A DNA stretch of 64,000 nucleotides from Cohnella rhizosphaerae (GTDB taxonomy: Bacteria; Bacillota; Bacilli; Paenibacillales; Paenibacillaceae). Where the stretch lies: NCBI RefSeq assembly GCF_029525575.1, contig NZ_JAPDIA010000008.1, forward strand, positions 868,001 through 932,000, in the 5' to 3' direction. Under the pieces are notes generated by a model. That model saw nothing but the letters and a program-made list of their open reading frames with translations. It was not told where the DNA came from and searched no databases. Both the position numbers and the translations under genes were made by a program. This document shows positions 1-8,461 of this stretch, one piece after another. Each line of letters begins with the position of its first letter. Within the stretch, counting starts at the first letter, position 1.

Positions 1-1121
1 CCCGGACCAATCCGTTCGAAGCCGAGGTGCTCGCGAACATCAATCTGAACGGCCGCGGCTCGAACAAGGAAACGCGGCATCTCGAGCTCTCGCTTGAGGG
101 CTCCGGTCTCGTCTACAAGCCCGGCGACGCGCTCGGCATCTATCCGCACAACGATCCGGAGCTGGTCGATCTGCTGCTCGCGGAGACGAAGTGGGACCCG
201 CAGGCCGAAGTATCCGTAGGCAAGCAAGGCGACAAGCGCCCGCTGCGCGACGCCCTGACCGAACACCTGGAGATTACCGTCCTGACGAAAGCGCTGCTCG
301 AAAAGCTGGCCCCGCTGGCCACGAACCCCGACCTGGCCCAGCTGACCGCGGCGGGGAACGAAGCGGCGCTCAAGGCTTACGTCAAGGGCCGGGATCTGCT
401 GGACTTCGTCCGCGACTATGGCCCGCTGCAGGGCTCGGCGCAGGACGTCGTCTCTCTGCTTCGCAAAATTCCGGTGCGGCTGTATTCGATCGCGAGCTCC
501 CAGACGGCGAATCCCGACGAGGTGCACCTGACGATCGGCGCGGTCCGCTACGACGCGTTCGGACGTGCGCGCAAGGGCGTATGCTCCACCCAAACCGCCG
601 AGCGCCTCGAAGCCGGCGACAAGATCTCGGTATACGTGCAGCCTGACAATCACTTCAAGCTGCCGGAAGATCCGAACGCGCCGATCATCATGGTCGGGCC
701 CGGCACGGGCATCGCGCCGTTCCGTTCGTTCATGCAGGAGCGCGAAGAGACCGGCGCGGCCGGACCGTCCTGGCTGTTCTTCGGCGACCAGCACTTTACG
801 ACCGACTTCCTGTACCAGACCGAATGGCAGCGCTGGATCAAGGACGGCGTGCTGACGCGCATGGACGTCGCGTTCTCGCGCGACACGGAAGAGAAGGTGT
901 ACGTGCAGCATCGCATGCGGCAGCATGCCAAGGAGATCTACGAGTGGCTTGAAAAAGGCGCGGTCTTCTATGTGTGCGGCGACATGAAAAACATGGCGAA
1001 GGACGTTCACCAGACGCTGGCGGAGATCATCTCCGCGGAAGGCGGCAAGAGCCTCGAGGAAGCGGAAGCTTACCTTGCCGACATGAAGAAAAGCCACCGT
1101 TACCAACGGGACGTATATTGA
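1..1121 (+). CDS. cysJ: Sulfite reductase [NADPH] flavoprotein alpha subunit, 5'-truncated by window edge
   Basis: This is the C-terminal 372 residues of the flavoprotein that passes electrons from NADPH through FAD and FMN to the CysI hemoprotein in assimilatory sulfite reduction. The frame is open from base 3, so the gene starts outside the window and the N-terminal flavodoxin domain is not seen. Visible parts are the FAD-binding motif RLYSIASS, the GVCST motif, the NADPH-binding stretch VGPGTGIAPFRSF, and the typical C-terminus YQRDVY. cysI follows after 29 bases, so the two genes are almost certainly cotranscribed. The related reductase domains of nitric oxide synthase or P450 reductase are unlikely given the cysI neighbour. 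Confidence 0.95.
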   Translation, partial: RTNPFEAEVLANINLNGRGSNKETRHLELSLEGSGLVYKPGDALGIYPHNDPELVDLLLAETKWDPQAEVSVGKQGDKRPLRDALTEHLEITVLTKALLEKLAPLATNPDLAQLTAAGNEAALKAYVKGRDLLDFVRDYGPLQGSAQDVVSLLRKIPVRLYSIASSQTANPDEVHLTIGAVRYDAFGRARKGVCSTQTAERLEAGDKISVYVQPDNHFKLPEDPNAPIIMVGPGTGIAPFRSFMQEREETGAAGPSWLFFGDQHFTTDFLYQTEWQRWIKDGVLTRMDVAFSRDTEEKVYVQHRMRQHAKEIYEWLEKGAVFYVCGDMKNMAKDVHQTLAEIISAEGGKSLEEAEAYLADMKKSHRYQRDVY

Positions 1122-1150
1122 TCGCGAGATAGAGAGGAGTACCGTTCAGA

Positions 1151-2869
1151 ATGTCAAACACGAAACTAACCGCGCCGGGAGGCAATCCGAGCGACGTCGA
1201 GCGCATCAAGCGCGAGAGCAACTATTTGCGCGGTACGCTGGCCGCTTCGATGCTGGAGCCGCTCAGCGCCGGCATCTCCGACGATGACAACCGCCTGATG
1301 AAGTTCCACGGCAGTTACCTGCAGGACGACAGGGACCTGCGCAACGAACGGCAAAAGCAAAAGCTGGAGCCCGCCTATCAATTCATGCTGCGCGTCCGCA
1401 TGCCCGGCGGCGTCGCCCAGCCGGGACAATGGCTCGTCATGGACGAACTTGCCCGCAAATACGGGAACGGCACGCTTAAACTTACGACCCGCCAGACGTT
1501 CCAGATGCACGGCATTCTGAAGTGGAACATGAAAAAGACGATCCAGTCGATCCACCAGTCGCTGCTCGATACGATCGCGGCTTGCGGCGACGTCAACCGC
1601 AACGTCATGTGCAACCCGAATCCGTACCAATCGGACATTCACGCCGAAGTCTACGAATGGTCCAAGCGTCTCAGCAACGACCTGCTGCCGCGGACGAGAG
1701 CGTATCACGAGCTGTGGCTGGACGAGGAGATGGTCGCTTCGACGCCGGAGCAGGAAGTTCACGAGCCGATGTACGGCCCGCTCTACCTGCCGCGGAAGTT
1801 CAAGATCGGCATCGCCGTTCCGCCGTCTAACGATATCGACGTTTTTTCCCAGGATCTGGGCTTCATCGCGATCGTCGAGGACGGCAAGCTCGCCGGCTTC
1901 AACGTCGCGATCGGCGGCGGCATGGGCATGGCGCACGGCGACAAGGAGACCTACCCGCAGCTGGCGAAGGTCATCGGCTACTGCAAGCCGGAGCAGATCT
2001 ACGACGTCGCCGAAAAAATCATTACGATCCAGCGCGATTACGGCAACCGTTCCCAGCGTAAAAACGCGCGCTTCAAGTACACGGTGGACCGGCTTGGCCT
2101 GGACAACGTCAAAGCCGAGCTGGAGAGCCGTCTCGGCTGGTCGCTCGAAGCCGCGAGGCCTTATCATTTCAACGACAACGGCGACCGTTACGGATGGGTC
2201 CAGGGCGTAGGCGACAAGTGGCACTTCACGATGTTCGTCCAGGGCGGCCGCATCGCGGATTACGACGGCTTCCAGCTGATGACGGGCTTGCGCGAGATCG
2301 CCAAGGTTCACACCGGCGACTTCCGCCTGACCGCCAACCAGAACCTGATCGTCGCCGATGTCTCGCCGCAGAAAAAAGAAGAAATCACCGAGCTGCTCGG
2401 CCGCTACGGACTGATCGACGTGCAGCAGTATTCCGGCTTGCGCCGCAGCTCGATGGCTTGCGTCGCGCTGCCGACCTGCGGATTGGCGATGGCCGAAGCC
2501 GAACGCTACCTGCCGGTGCTGATCGATAAGATCGAGGGCATTCTCGACGAGAACGGACTGCGCAACGAAGAGATCACGATCCGCATGACGGGCTGTCCGA
2601 ACGGCTGCGCGCGCCATGCGCTTTCCGAGATCGGATTCATCGGCAAGGGGCCGGGCAAGTACAATATGTACCTGGGCGCCGCGTTCGACGGCAGCCGGCT
2701 GAGCAAAATGTATCGGGAAAACATCGGCGAGGACGAGATCCTGCGCGAGCTGGGCACGCTGCTCCCGCGTTACGCGAAGGAAAGAAACGGCGGGGAGCAC
2801 TTCGGCGACTTCGTCATCCGAGCCGGCGTGATCGCGGCGACGACCGACGGTACCAATTTCCACGACTAA
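1151..2869 (+). CDS. cysI: Sulfite reductase [NADPH] hemoprotein beta subunit
   Basis: This 572-residue protein reduces sulfite to sulfide at a coupled siroheme/[4Fe-4S] centre and is the partner of CysJ. The cluster cysteines are visible as C-x5-C (residues 437 and 443, in ACVALPTCGL) and C-x3-C (482 and 486, in TGCPNGC). The length fits the roughly 570-residue family. The start is supported by a GAGAGGAGT box about 10 bases upstream of the ATG. The reading frame is intact, unlike many genes in this window. A hairpin at 2909-2933 follows the stop codon. Confidence 0.96.
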   Translation: MSNTKLTAPGGNPSDVERIKRESNYLRGTLAASMLEPLSAGISDDDNRLMKFHGSYLQDDRDLRNERQKQKLEPAYQFMLRVRMPGGVAQPGQWLVMDELARKYGNGTLKLTTRQTFQMHGILKWNMKKTIQSIHQSLLDTIAACGDVNRNVMCNPNPYQSDIHAEVYEWSKRLSNDLLPRTRAYHELWLDEEMVASTPEQEVHEPMYGPLYLPRKFKIGIAVPPSNDIDVFSQDLGFIAIVEDGKLAGFNVAIGGGMGMAHGDKETYPQLAKVIGYCKPEQIYDVAEKIITIQRDYGNRSQRKNARFKYTVDRLGLDNVKAELESRLGWSLEAARPYHFNDNGDRYGWVQGVGDKWHFTMFVQGGRIADYDGFQLMTGLREIAKVHTGDFRLTANQNLIVADVSPQKKEEITELLGRYGLIDVQQYSGLRRSSMACVALPTCGLAMAEAERYLPVLIDKIEGILDENGLRNEEITIRMTGCPNGCARHALSEIGFIGKGPGKYNMYLGAAFDGSRLSKMYRENIGEDEILRELGTLLPRYAKERNGGEHFGDFVIRAGVIAATTDGTNFHD

Positions 2870-2908
2870 GCCGGACGGTGGCTCCCGATCGAGGCAGGAT
2901 AGGATAAA

Positions 2909-2933
2909 CCGTCAGGGTATATCGCCCTGACGG
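2909..2933 (+). terminator. Hairpin downstream of cysI
   Basis: A perfect 9-bp stem (CCGTCAGGG / CCCTGACGG) lies 39 bases after the cysI stop codon. It has no T-run, so it may be a rho-dependent or mRNA-stabilising 3' structure and not a classical intrinsic terminator. A near copy sits at 16408-16434, after another operon. Confidence 0.5.
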
Positions 2934-3115
2934 CGCTTACGGCAGTCGCGTTCACGACCAGCGAACAGAGCGGCGCCGGATCGCCTGAACGCACGATAGA
3001 ACGCGTCAACGTCTCCGGAGCGGCTCGTTAGCGAGGCGCGTTTGAATGACCGTCTTCTCTGTTCACGATCTATCCGCTCGAGGAATGGCCTGCAATGCCT
3101 CAATATTGAACGTTG

Positions 3116-3147
3116 AACAACGCCAAGCCATCGGGCCTGGCGTTGTT
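3116..3147 (+). terminator. Stem-loop, possible terminator
   Basis: Inverted repeat AACAACGCCA / TGGCGTTGTT (10 bp), extended inward by GCC/GGC across an A-C mismatch. It is followed by GCGTTATT and has no long T-run. It could end residual cysJI transcription. Confidence 0.45.
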
Positions 3148-3167
3148 GCGTTATTCCCCTACCCAAT

Positions 3168-3360
3168 AGTTGTTGAAACGCCGTTATTTCCCCCCGATCG
3201 CGACGTTCTAGGGCAAATAAGTGTTGAGGCGCAGTTAATTACTCGCATTCGAACGTTTTCGCCCGGATTACAAAAAAATAAATGCATTTGACATTTGAAC
3301 ACTTATTTCCTCCGTAGCCCGGGTTAGCGCGCCGATTAATTGCTTTTGAACACTTATCGC
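3168..3360. repeat. Cluster of short degenerate TTGAACACTTATT-type repeats
   Basis: The 13-mer TTTGAACACTTAT occurs at 3294-3306 and 3345-3357. Its inverse, AAATAAGTGTT, is at 3215-3225. Weaker direct relatives are GTTGAAACGCCGTTATTT (near 3171) and GTTGAGGCGCAGTTAATT (near 3222). They form a mosaic of direct and inverted copies in a gene-free stretch. No transposase or coding capacity is associated. Confidence 0.55.
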
Positions 3361-3495
3361 CCAGCTCCCGGCTCAACCGTAACAAGATGAGTGACGCTTG
3401 ATCTTCTCTAATCAAGCATCTTCTTAACATAAACGTCGTCAGATCGCTGTACAAGCGATTTTTCCAGGCGGGTTTTTTCTTTTTAAATCGTCGCG

Positions 3496-3524
3496 TTGAC
3501 TTTTCTTATGAAATGTTTGAGAAT
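3496..3524 (+). promoter_or_regulatory. Sigma-A-like promoter of the GntR/SBP regulator
   Basis: TTGACT (3496-3501) and GAGAAT (3519-3524) are separated by 17 bases, 41 bases upstream of the chosen start. Just downstream, GTACCTGATGT (3525-3535) resembles one side of the palindrome at 5341-5355, which suggests autoregulation. Confidence 0.55.
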
Positions 3525-3564
3525 GTACCTGATGTCTATTATTCGAGAGTTAGGTGAGTTGTAC

Positions 3565-4995
3565 ATGAGCTATAAATCAGATCGCCCCTCTTTCCAGGAA
3601 AGACTCGACCATTTCGTGAATGTCATCCGTACGGATATAATAAACGGCATCCGGCAGGAAGGCACTTACCTCCCTGCCGAAAGCGCGCTTGCAAAGCAGT
3701 ATCAGTTGAGCAACAAGTCGATCCGAAAAGGACTCGATCAATTGGTGGAGGAGGGACTTATCCAAAAAATCGACCGGGTCGGCAGCATGGTGACGCCGCG
3801 GCCGATGGCGTCGATCACGCTCAATTTCGGCTGCCCGATCTCGCTGACCACCGACTTCTTGATCGACGATCTCATCGCGGAGTTCGGACGGCGCAATCCA
3901 GGCATACATGTGCGCAGAATCACGCTCAATCATTTAAGCTACGTCCAATCCGCGCAGGAGATGATCGACAATGGTCTGCTGGACGTCGTCGCGTTCAACA
4001 GTCCCCAATTCCAGGAGTGGACGGAGGAGGGGCTGACCCCGCTCCTGGAAAAGCTCGAATCCGACCCCGATCTTTATCCGATCGCCGAAGAAGCGTTTTT
4101 GGTGGACGGCGCGAGCTACGCGAAGCCGATCTCCTTTTCCCCGGTCGTCCTCTGCTACAACAAGCGGCATTTCCGAGAAGCCGGCATCCACGAGCCCGAC
4201 AGCTATTGGACCTGGAGCGATCTGCTGCGCGAATCGACCCGCCTATCGAAGGCCAGAGGGCGACACGGCATGTACTTCCTGCCCGCATCCGAGAACCGTT
4301 ATCCCGTGTTCCTGCTGCAGGGCATGAGCGGCCGCGCAAGCGGTACGAACGCTCGCGATCCCAGCGGCGACATGCTCAAGGGACTGCGCGCGCTGGACGG
4401 GCTGATCGGCAATCGGGAAGTATTTCCGAATTATTGGGCGCAGGGCAACGACGAGACCGTCCAGCTGTTCGCCGAAGGACAGGTGTCGGTCATCCTTTGT
4501 ACGTACTTCAATCTGAACGAATTCGCGCATCTGCCGCTTGAATACGACATCTGTCCGCTGCCCAGCCTGCAGAGAGGCGATCCGCAGCGGACGCTGCTGC
4601 TCTCCATCGGCATGTCGCTCGTCCGGCATTCCAAATCGAAGGAAGCGGCGCGGCGCTTCTTGGACTTTCTGGCCTCGACAGACGCGCAAAATGTCATCCG
4701 CGAGCGAACCGCGAGCATACCGGCTCGCAAGTCGGCGGCGGAACGGACGATCGGGGAGGGGCGGAACCAGCCTTCGAGATACGCCATGTTCCGAGAGATG
4801 TTCCCCTCTTTTTCCTATCACCGCGATATGGGTCTTCAGATCAGGGATCTCAAGCAATTCACCAAGTGGCTGAAGGAATATTGGTCCGGCATGATCGGTG
4901 AGGAGATGTTGCTCGCCAAGCTGAAGGAGCTGTACGGCAAAGGAAAGTTGCCCGGAGACCCGCATACATCAGAGAGTGAAATTCTAACTCGTTAA
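3565..4995 (+). CDS. GntR-type HTH regulator fused to a solute-binding-protein domain
   Basis: This 476-residue cytoplasmic protein joins an N-terminal GntR winged-helix DNA-binding domain (about residues 8-75, with LPAESALAKQYQLS and the recognition-helix stretch NKSIRKGLDQLVEEG) to a type 1 extracellular solute-binding-protein fold (about 85-450). There is no signal peptide, so the binding domain should sense an intracellular ligand, probably a sugar. The ATG at 3565 is chosen because TAGGTGAG lies about 8 bases upstream; the earlier in-frame ATG at 3496 falls inside the promoter. The gene sits before a sugar-uptake and catabolic operon that carries a perfect palindrome at its promoter. I infer local control of that operon; the ligand is unknown. 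Confidence 0.85.
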   Translation: MSYKSDRPSFQERLDHFVNVIRTDIINGIRQEGTYLPAESALAKQYQLSNKSIRKGLDQLVEEGLIQKIDRVGSMVTPRPMASITLNFGCPISLTTDFLIDDLIAEFGRRNPGIHVRRITLNHLSYVQSAQEMIDNGLLDVVAFNSPQFQEWTEEGLTPLLEKLESDPDLYPIAEEAFLVDGASYAKPISFSPVVLCYNKRHFREAGIHEPDSYWTWSDLLRESTRLSKARGRHGMYFLPASENRYPVFLLQGMSGRASGTNARDPSGDMLKGLRALDGLIGNREVFPNYWAQGNDETVQLFAEGQVSVILCTYFNLNEFAHLPLEYDICPLPSLQRGDPQRTLLLSIGMSLVRHSKSKEAARRFLDFLASTDAQNVIRERTASIPARKSAAERTIGEGRNQPSRYAMFREMFPSFSYHRDMGLQIRDLKQFTKWLKEYWSGMIGEEMLLAKLKELYGKGKLPGDPHTSESEILTR

Positions 4996-5307
4996 CTTAT
5001 ATTTCGTACATCACAAGCCGCTTCTAATGTCGCCAGTGTGACATTGAAACGGTTTTTTTTGTGTTTTCAGGACCTTTCATGACGGGAAAACGGGAAATAT
5101 ACCGCAGGAATCGTCGGAAGACAGAGTGCAAGAAGGGAAGGCCGCCCATGACTAAGATCGGTCCCAGCCGTAAAATCAGGTCCATTCCTGCAAATTTCTG
5201 AGAGCGATTACAGCGTTGTCCCGTCAACATGTTACCGCATTCATAACAAAGAAGTCGGACAAAGTCTGTCAGGGGTCCACAAAAGAGGAATAATCGACGA
5301 TTTAGGG
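4996..5307. other. Non-coding stretch with weak terminator
   Basis: No credible gene is present. A short hairpin AATGTC/GACATT (5026-5045) is followed after seven bases by T8 (5053-5060) and probably ends the regulator transcript. A GTACATC half-site of the 5341 operator occurs at about 5006-5012. Confidence 0.45.
5026..5060 (+). terminator. Probable intrinsic terminator of the GntR/SBP regulator
   Basis: A 6-bp stem (AATGTC/GACATT) with an 8-base loop and a downstream T8 run. The stem is short, so strength is uncertain. Confidence 0.45.
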
Positions 5308-5338
5308 TTGACGGTCTTTTTTGCCGGCTGTGTATAAT
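5308..5338 (+). promoter_or_regulatory. Promoter of the sugar catabolic operon
   Basis: TTGACG (5308-5313) and TATAAT (5333-5338) are 19 bases apart. The wide spacing suggests a weak promoter. Transcription would start around 5345, inside the palindrome at 5341-5355. Confidence 0.6.
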
Positions 5339-5340
5339 CA

Positions 5341-5355
5341 GTACATCAGATGTAC
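5341..5355. promoter_or_regulatory. Perfect 7-1-7 palindrome, candidate GntR operator
   Basis: GTACATC-A-GATGTAC is a perfect inverted repeat directly after the -10 box, where a bound repressor would block initiation. A GntR-family winged helix is encoded immediately upstream, and GntR sites are typically short palindromes of this sort. A degenerate relative overlaps the regulator's own promoter. Confidence 0.7.
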
Positions 5356-5422
5356 ATCAAAACCTTAAAAGATCGATTTACAAAGATTAACATGTAAATC
5401 AATCATGAATCAGGAGGCGCCA

Positions 5423-6412
5423 ATGCGAGCGATCAAGAGCCGAAACGGCACGGCGGAAGTCGTCGATCTGCCAGAACCCGAGATTAAAGCGCAGCATGTG
5501 AAAGTCAGAATCGATTATTCGTCCGTCAGCATCGGCACCGAGCTGCTCATGATCCGCACGAATCCTGGGGCTCCGCTCGGCTACAGCGCGACAGGGATCG
5601 TCATGGAGGTTGGGGAGGGCGTCAACCACGTTGCGCCCGGTCAACGGGTTGCGTGCTACGGCAGTCCGGCTCACAGGGAGATCATGCTATCGCCCAAGCA
5701 TCTTACCGCTCCCGTGCCGGACGGCGTCGCGCCGGAGGAAGCGGCATTCGCCGGTCTCGGCGCGATCGCCGTGCACGCGCTTCGGCAGGCCGAGCTGAAG
5801 TTCGGAGAAACGGCGCTGGTCGTAGGCGTCGGCATTCTGGGACAGATCATCGCACGAATCGCGCATGCCTCGAATTACCGTGTGATCGGTTTGGAGCCCT
5901 TTGCAGAGAGAAGGTCGCTGCTCGTCTCGGCCGGCATCCGCCACGCCTGCAAAAACGGCGAAGAGGTCGCCGCCGCGCTGCGGGAGACGTCGGCCGCCGG
6001 CGGCGCGGACGCCGTGCTCGTATGCGCCAGCAATCGGCAGGCGAGTCTGATCGACGAAGCCATCGGATGGCTCCGGGACCGCGGTCGCGTCGTCATCGTC
6101 GGGGACACCGGTACCGCATTCGATCGCGACCTGCTCTTTGCCAAGGAAGCGAGCGTGCACATCTCGCGGGCCGGCGGGCCGGGGCGCTACGAACCGGACT
6201 ATGAGCAGCGGGGCGTCGATTATCCGATCGGCTACGTGCGCTGGACGGAAGGACGCAACATGGAGGACTTCCTTCGAATGCTTCAGGAGAAACGCATCGA
6301 CATCCGGTCGCTGATCTCCGACCAAGTGTCTTTTCGCGAGCTGCCCGAGCTTTACCGCCAGTACGCTTCGGCGCCCCAGAACAGAATGGGCATCGTCGTC
6401 CATTTCGATTAG
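5423..6412 (+). CDS. Medium-chain dehydrogenase/reductase-type oxidoreductase
   Basis: This 329-residue protein has the MDR layout: a GroES-like N-terminal domain (PGAPLGYSATGIVMEVG, residues about 44-62) and a Rossmann NAD(P)-binding domain with VVGVGILGQ (about residue 140). The usual GHE zinc motif is replaced by GYSATG and the four-cysteine structural zinc lobe is absent, so it probably acts without structural zinc. The ATG at 5423 is preferred over 5405 because AGGAGG lies directly upstream of it. As the first gene of the operon it probably oxidises or reduces a sugar-derived intermediate. The substrate cannot be deduced. Confidence 0.8.
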   Translation: MRAIKSRNGTAEVVDLPEPEIKAQHVKVRIDYSSVSIGTELLMIRTNPGAPLGYSATGIVMEVGEGVNHVAPGQRVACYGSPAHREIMLSPKHLTAPVPDGVAPEEAAFAGLGAIAVHALRQAELKFGETALVVGVGILGQIIARIAHASNYRVIGLEPFAERRSLLVSAGIRHACKNGEEVAAALRETSAAGGADAVLVCASNRQASLIDEAIGWLRDRGRVVIVGDTGTAFDRDLLFAKEASVHISRAGGPGRYEPDYEQRGVDYPIGYVRWTEGRNMEDFLRMLQEKRIDIRSLISDQVSFRELPELYRQYASAPQNRMGIVVHFD

Positions 6413-6436
6413 AGCGGCAGGAGAGGAGTGAACGGC

Positions 6437-7393
6437 ATGTTAAAAGGAAGCGCGCAAACCGCGGACGTATCGAGCGGATACGCGCATAAGCCTTCATTCG
6501 GAACCAAGCTATGGCGCTACCGTTGGCTGTACGTGTTTATGGTTCCGGGCATTCTTTATTACCTCATCTATCATTACGTCCCGATGTTCGGATTGGTCGT
6601 CGCCTTTCAGGACTACAATCTGATGAAAGGCGTCACCGGCAGCCCCTGGGTCGGGTGGGACAACTTCAAGGCGGTATTCGAATCGCCCGACTTCCCGCAG
6701 CTGATGAAAAACACCGTCTTGCTCAGCTTGTACCGGCTCGTCTTCGGCATGCTGCCCGATCTGCTGCTGGCGCTCATGCTGAACGAGATTCGGGTCAGAT
6801 GGTTCAAAAAGACGATCCAGACGCTAACCTACGGGCCCCACTTCCTGTCCTGGATTATCGTGTACGGCATCATGTTTTCCTTTTTCGCGCCGGGATCGGG
6901 CCTGGTGACGACGTTCTTCCGTGATATGGGCTGGGGCGACATCGACGCGCTGACCAATTCGGGGCTGTTCCGGCCGATGCTCGTCATGACGGACATCTGG
7001 AAAAGCACGGGGTATGGGGCCATCATCTACTTGGCAGCGCTTGCTAACATCAACCACGAGCAGTACGAGGCCGCCGCGATCGACGGCGCCAACCGATGGA
7101 GCCAGCTGTGGTACGTGACGCTGCCCGGCGTCCGGGACGTTTTCATGCTGCTTGTCATTCTCCGGCTGGGCGGCATTCTGGATGCGGGCTTCGAGCAAGT
7201 GTACATTTTCCTGAACGTTCGCGTTTACGACGTCGGCGACATCCTCGACACCTGGATCTTCCGGCGCGGCATCGAGGAGATGAATTACAGCGTGCCGGCG
7301 GCGGTCGGGGTGTTCAAGTCGGTGATCGGCTTCGTCCTCGTGCTGGGCGCGAACAAGCTGGCGAAGCGATTCGGCGGCTCAGGCATCTGGTGA
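6437..7393 (+). CDS. Carbohydrate ABC transporter permease, LplB type
   Basis: A 318-residue integral membrane protein with about six transmembrane segments and the permease coupling loop EAAAIDGANRWSQLW, which docks on the ATPase. The start is the ATG at 6437, about 9 bases after GAGAGGAG; an upstream GTG at 6428 overlaps the ribosome-binding site. It pairs with the next permease and the lipoprotein at 8462. The family imports oligosaccharides or sugar-acid oligomers in Paenibacillaceae. No ATP-binding subunit is encoded nearby. Confidence 0.9.
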   Translation: MLKGSAQTADVSSGYAHKPSFGTKLWRYRWLYVFMVPGILYYLIYHYVPMFGLVVAFQDYNLMKGVTGSPWVGWDNFKAVFESPDFPQLMKNTVLLSLYRLVFGMLPDLLLALMLNEIRVRWFKKTIQTLTYGPHFLSWIIVYGIMFSFFAPGSGLVTTFFRDMGWGDIDALTNSGLFRPMLVMTDIWKSTGYGAIIYLAALANINHEQYEAAAIDGANRWSQLWYVTLPGVRDVFMLLVILRLGGILDAGFEQVYIFLNVRVYDVGDILDTWIFRRGIEEMNYSVPAAVGVFKSVIGFVLVLGANKLAKRFGGSGIW

Positions 7394-7424
7394 GGCCAAC
7401 AAGCAACGAACGGAGGTGGCGCAA

Positions 7425-8312
7425 TTGCCCTATATTTTCAAAAAGTCGATTCCAGACCGTATCGTGGACGTGTTGATCATCGTCATTCTCTCCGTATTCG
7501 GACTGGCTACCCTGTTCCCGCTCTATTACGTCGCAGTCGTCTCGATTACGCCTTATACGGAAGTGCTACGCAACGGCGGCTTCCTCTTGATACCCAATAC
7601 GTTCACGTGGGACGCCTACAAAGCGATCTTTAACAGCGGCGTCGTGCCGAAGGCGCTGAACGTGACGATCTTCGTCACGCTGGCAGGAACCGCGCTGAAC
7701 CTGATCGTCACAACGCTGCTCGCGTATCCTCTCTCCAAAAAATACTTGCCGGGACGCAACGCCGTGCTCATGGGCATCGTGTTCACGATGCTGTTCTCGG
7801 GCGGACTCATCCCGACGTTCCTCACCGTCAAGGCGACGGGCTTGATGAATACGCTCTGGGCGCTCATCATTCCCGGGATGGTATCGACTTTTAACCTATT
7901 GGTGATGAAAACCTACTTCGAATCGCTCCCGTCCGAGATCGAAGAAGCCTCGAAGGTGGACGGCTGCTCGGACGTCGGCACGCTGCTTCGGATCGTGCTG
8001 CCGCTGTCGATGCCGATCATGGCGACGCTCGGACTATTCTACGGGGTCAACCACTGGAACGCCTACTTCGGCGGCATCATGTATCTGAACGACCGGGATC
8101 TGTACCCGCTGCAGGTCGTCCTCCGCAACATGATTATCACGCCCAGCGTCAGCCAAGAGTTGTCCGTGCCCCAATCCCAGCTCAGCGCGCTGCCGCCGGA
8201 ATCGATCAAGATGGCGACCGTCGTCGTCGCGATCGTCCCCATCATCGCCGTTTATCCTTTTCTTCAAAAATACTTTATCAAAGGGATGCTGCTCGGCGCC
8301 GTCAAAGGCTGA
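7425..8312 (+). CDS. Carbohydrate ABC transporter permease, YtcP type
   Basis: A 295-residue second permease with about six transmembrane helices and the coupling loop EEASKVDGCSDVGTLLRIVLP. I choose the TTG at 7425, because GGAGGTGG (7412-7419) lies at normal spacing from it; the in-frame GTG at 7416 is part of that ribosome-binding site. It forms the heterodimeric channel with the preceding permease. Sugar specificity is not evident. Confidence 0.9.
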   Translation: MPYIFKKSIPDRIVDVLIIVILSVFGLATLFPLYYVAVVSITPYTEVLRNGGFLLIPNTFTWDAYKAIFNSGVVPKALNVTIFVTLAGTALNLIVTTLLAYPLSKKYLPGRNAVLMGIVFTMLFSGGLIPTFLTVKATGLMNTLWALIIPGMVSTFNLLVMKTYFESLPSEIEEASKVDGCSDVGTLLRIVLPLSMPIMATLGLFYGVNHWNAYFGGIMYLNDRDLYPLQVVLRNMIITPSVSQELSVPQSQLSALPPESIKMATVVVAIVPIIAVYPFLQKYFIKGMLLGAVKG

Positions 8313-8461
8313 TCCGTCCATCTCGTCAAGGGGGGGAATGCGTCAGCCGAAGCGCCTCGGCGCCGGCGATCCACAATTCGACAGGCATGCAAAAGAAGGC
8401 ATTTCTCACATTCCAAACAAGCCGGCTCGTCAAGCAACCCAATCCAGGGAGGTCATTCCAC

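Larger units (their letters stand above)
2934..3494. other. Non-coding stretch between cysI and the GntR-type regulator
   Basis: I see no credible gene here; the short open frames have no RBS and no recognisable protein. The stretch holds a stem-loop (3116-3147), a group of imperfect TTGAACACTTATT-like repeats (about 3168-3360), a GCTTGAT/ATCAAGC inverted repeat (3396-3417), and a small TCGCT/AGCGA hairpin followed by T5 near 3440-3465. It is more AT-rich than the flanking genes. Confidence 0.5.

Noticed and set aside
1166..2863. Long minus-strand open frame (565 codons) opposite cysI
   Set aside because: It is the antisense shadow of a GC-rich gene: no ribosome-binding site, an Arg/Val/Asp-rich composition from mirrored codons, and no recognisable motif.
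3046..3291. 81-codon plus-strand frame after cysI
   Set aside because: No ribosome-binding site, runs through a hairpin and repeat cluster, and the product has no protein-like pattern.
3168..3360. CRISPR array
   Set aside because: Repeats are short, imperfect, in both orientations and irregularly spaced, and there are no cas genes.
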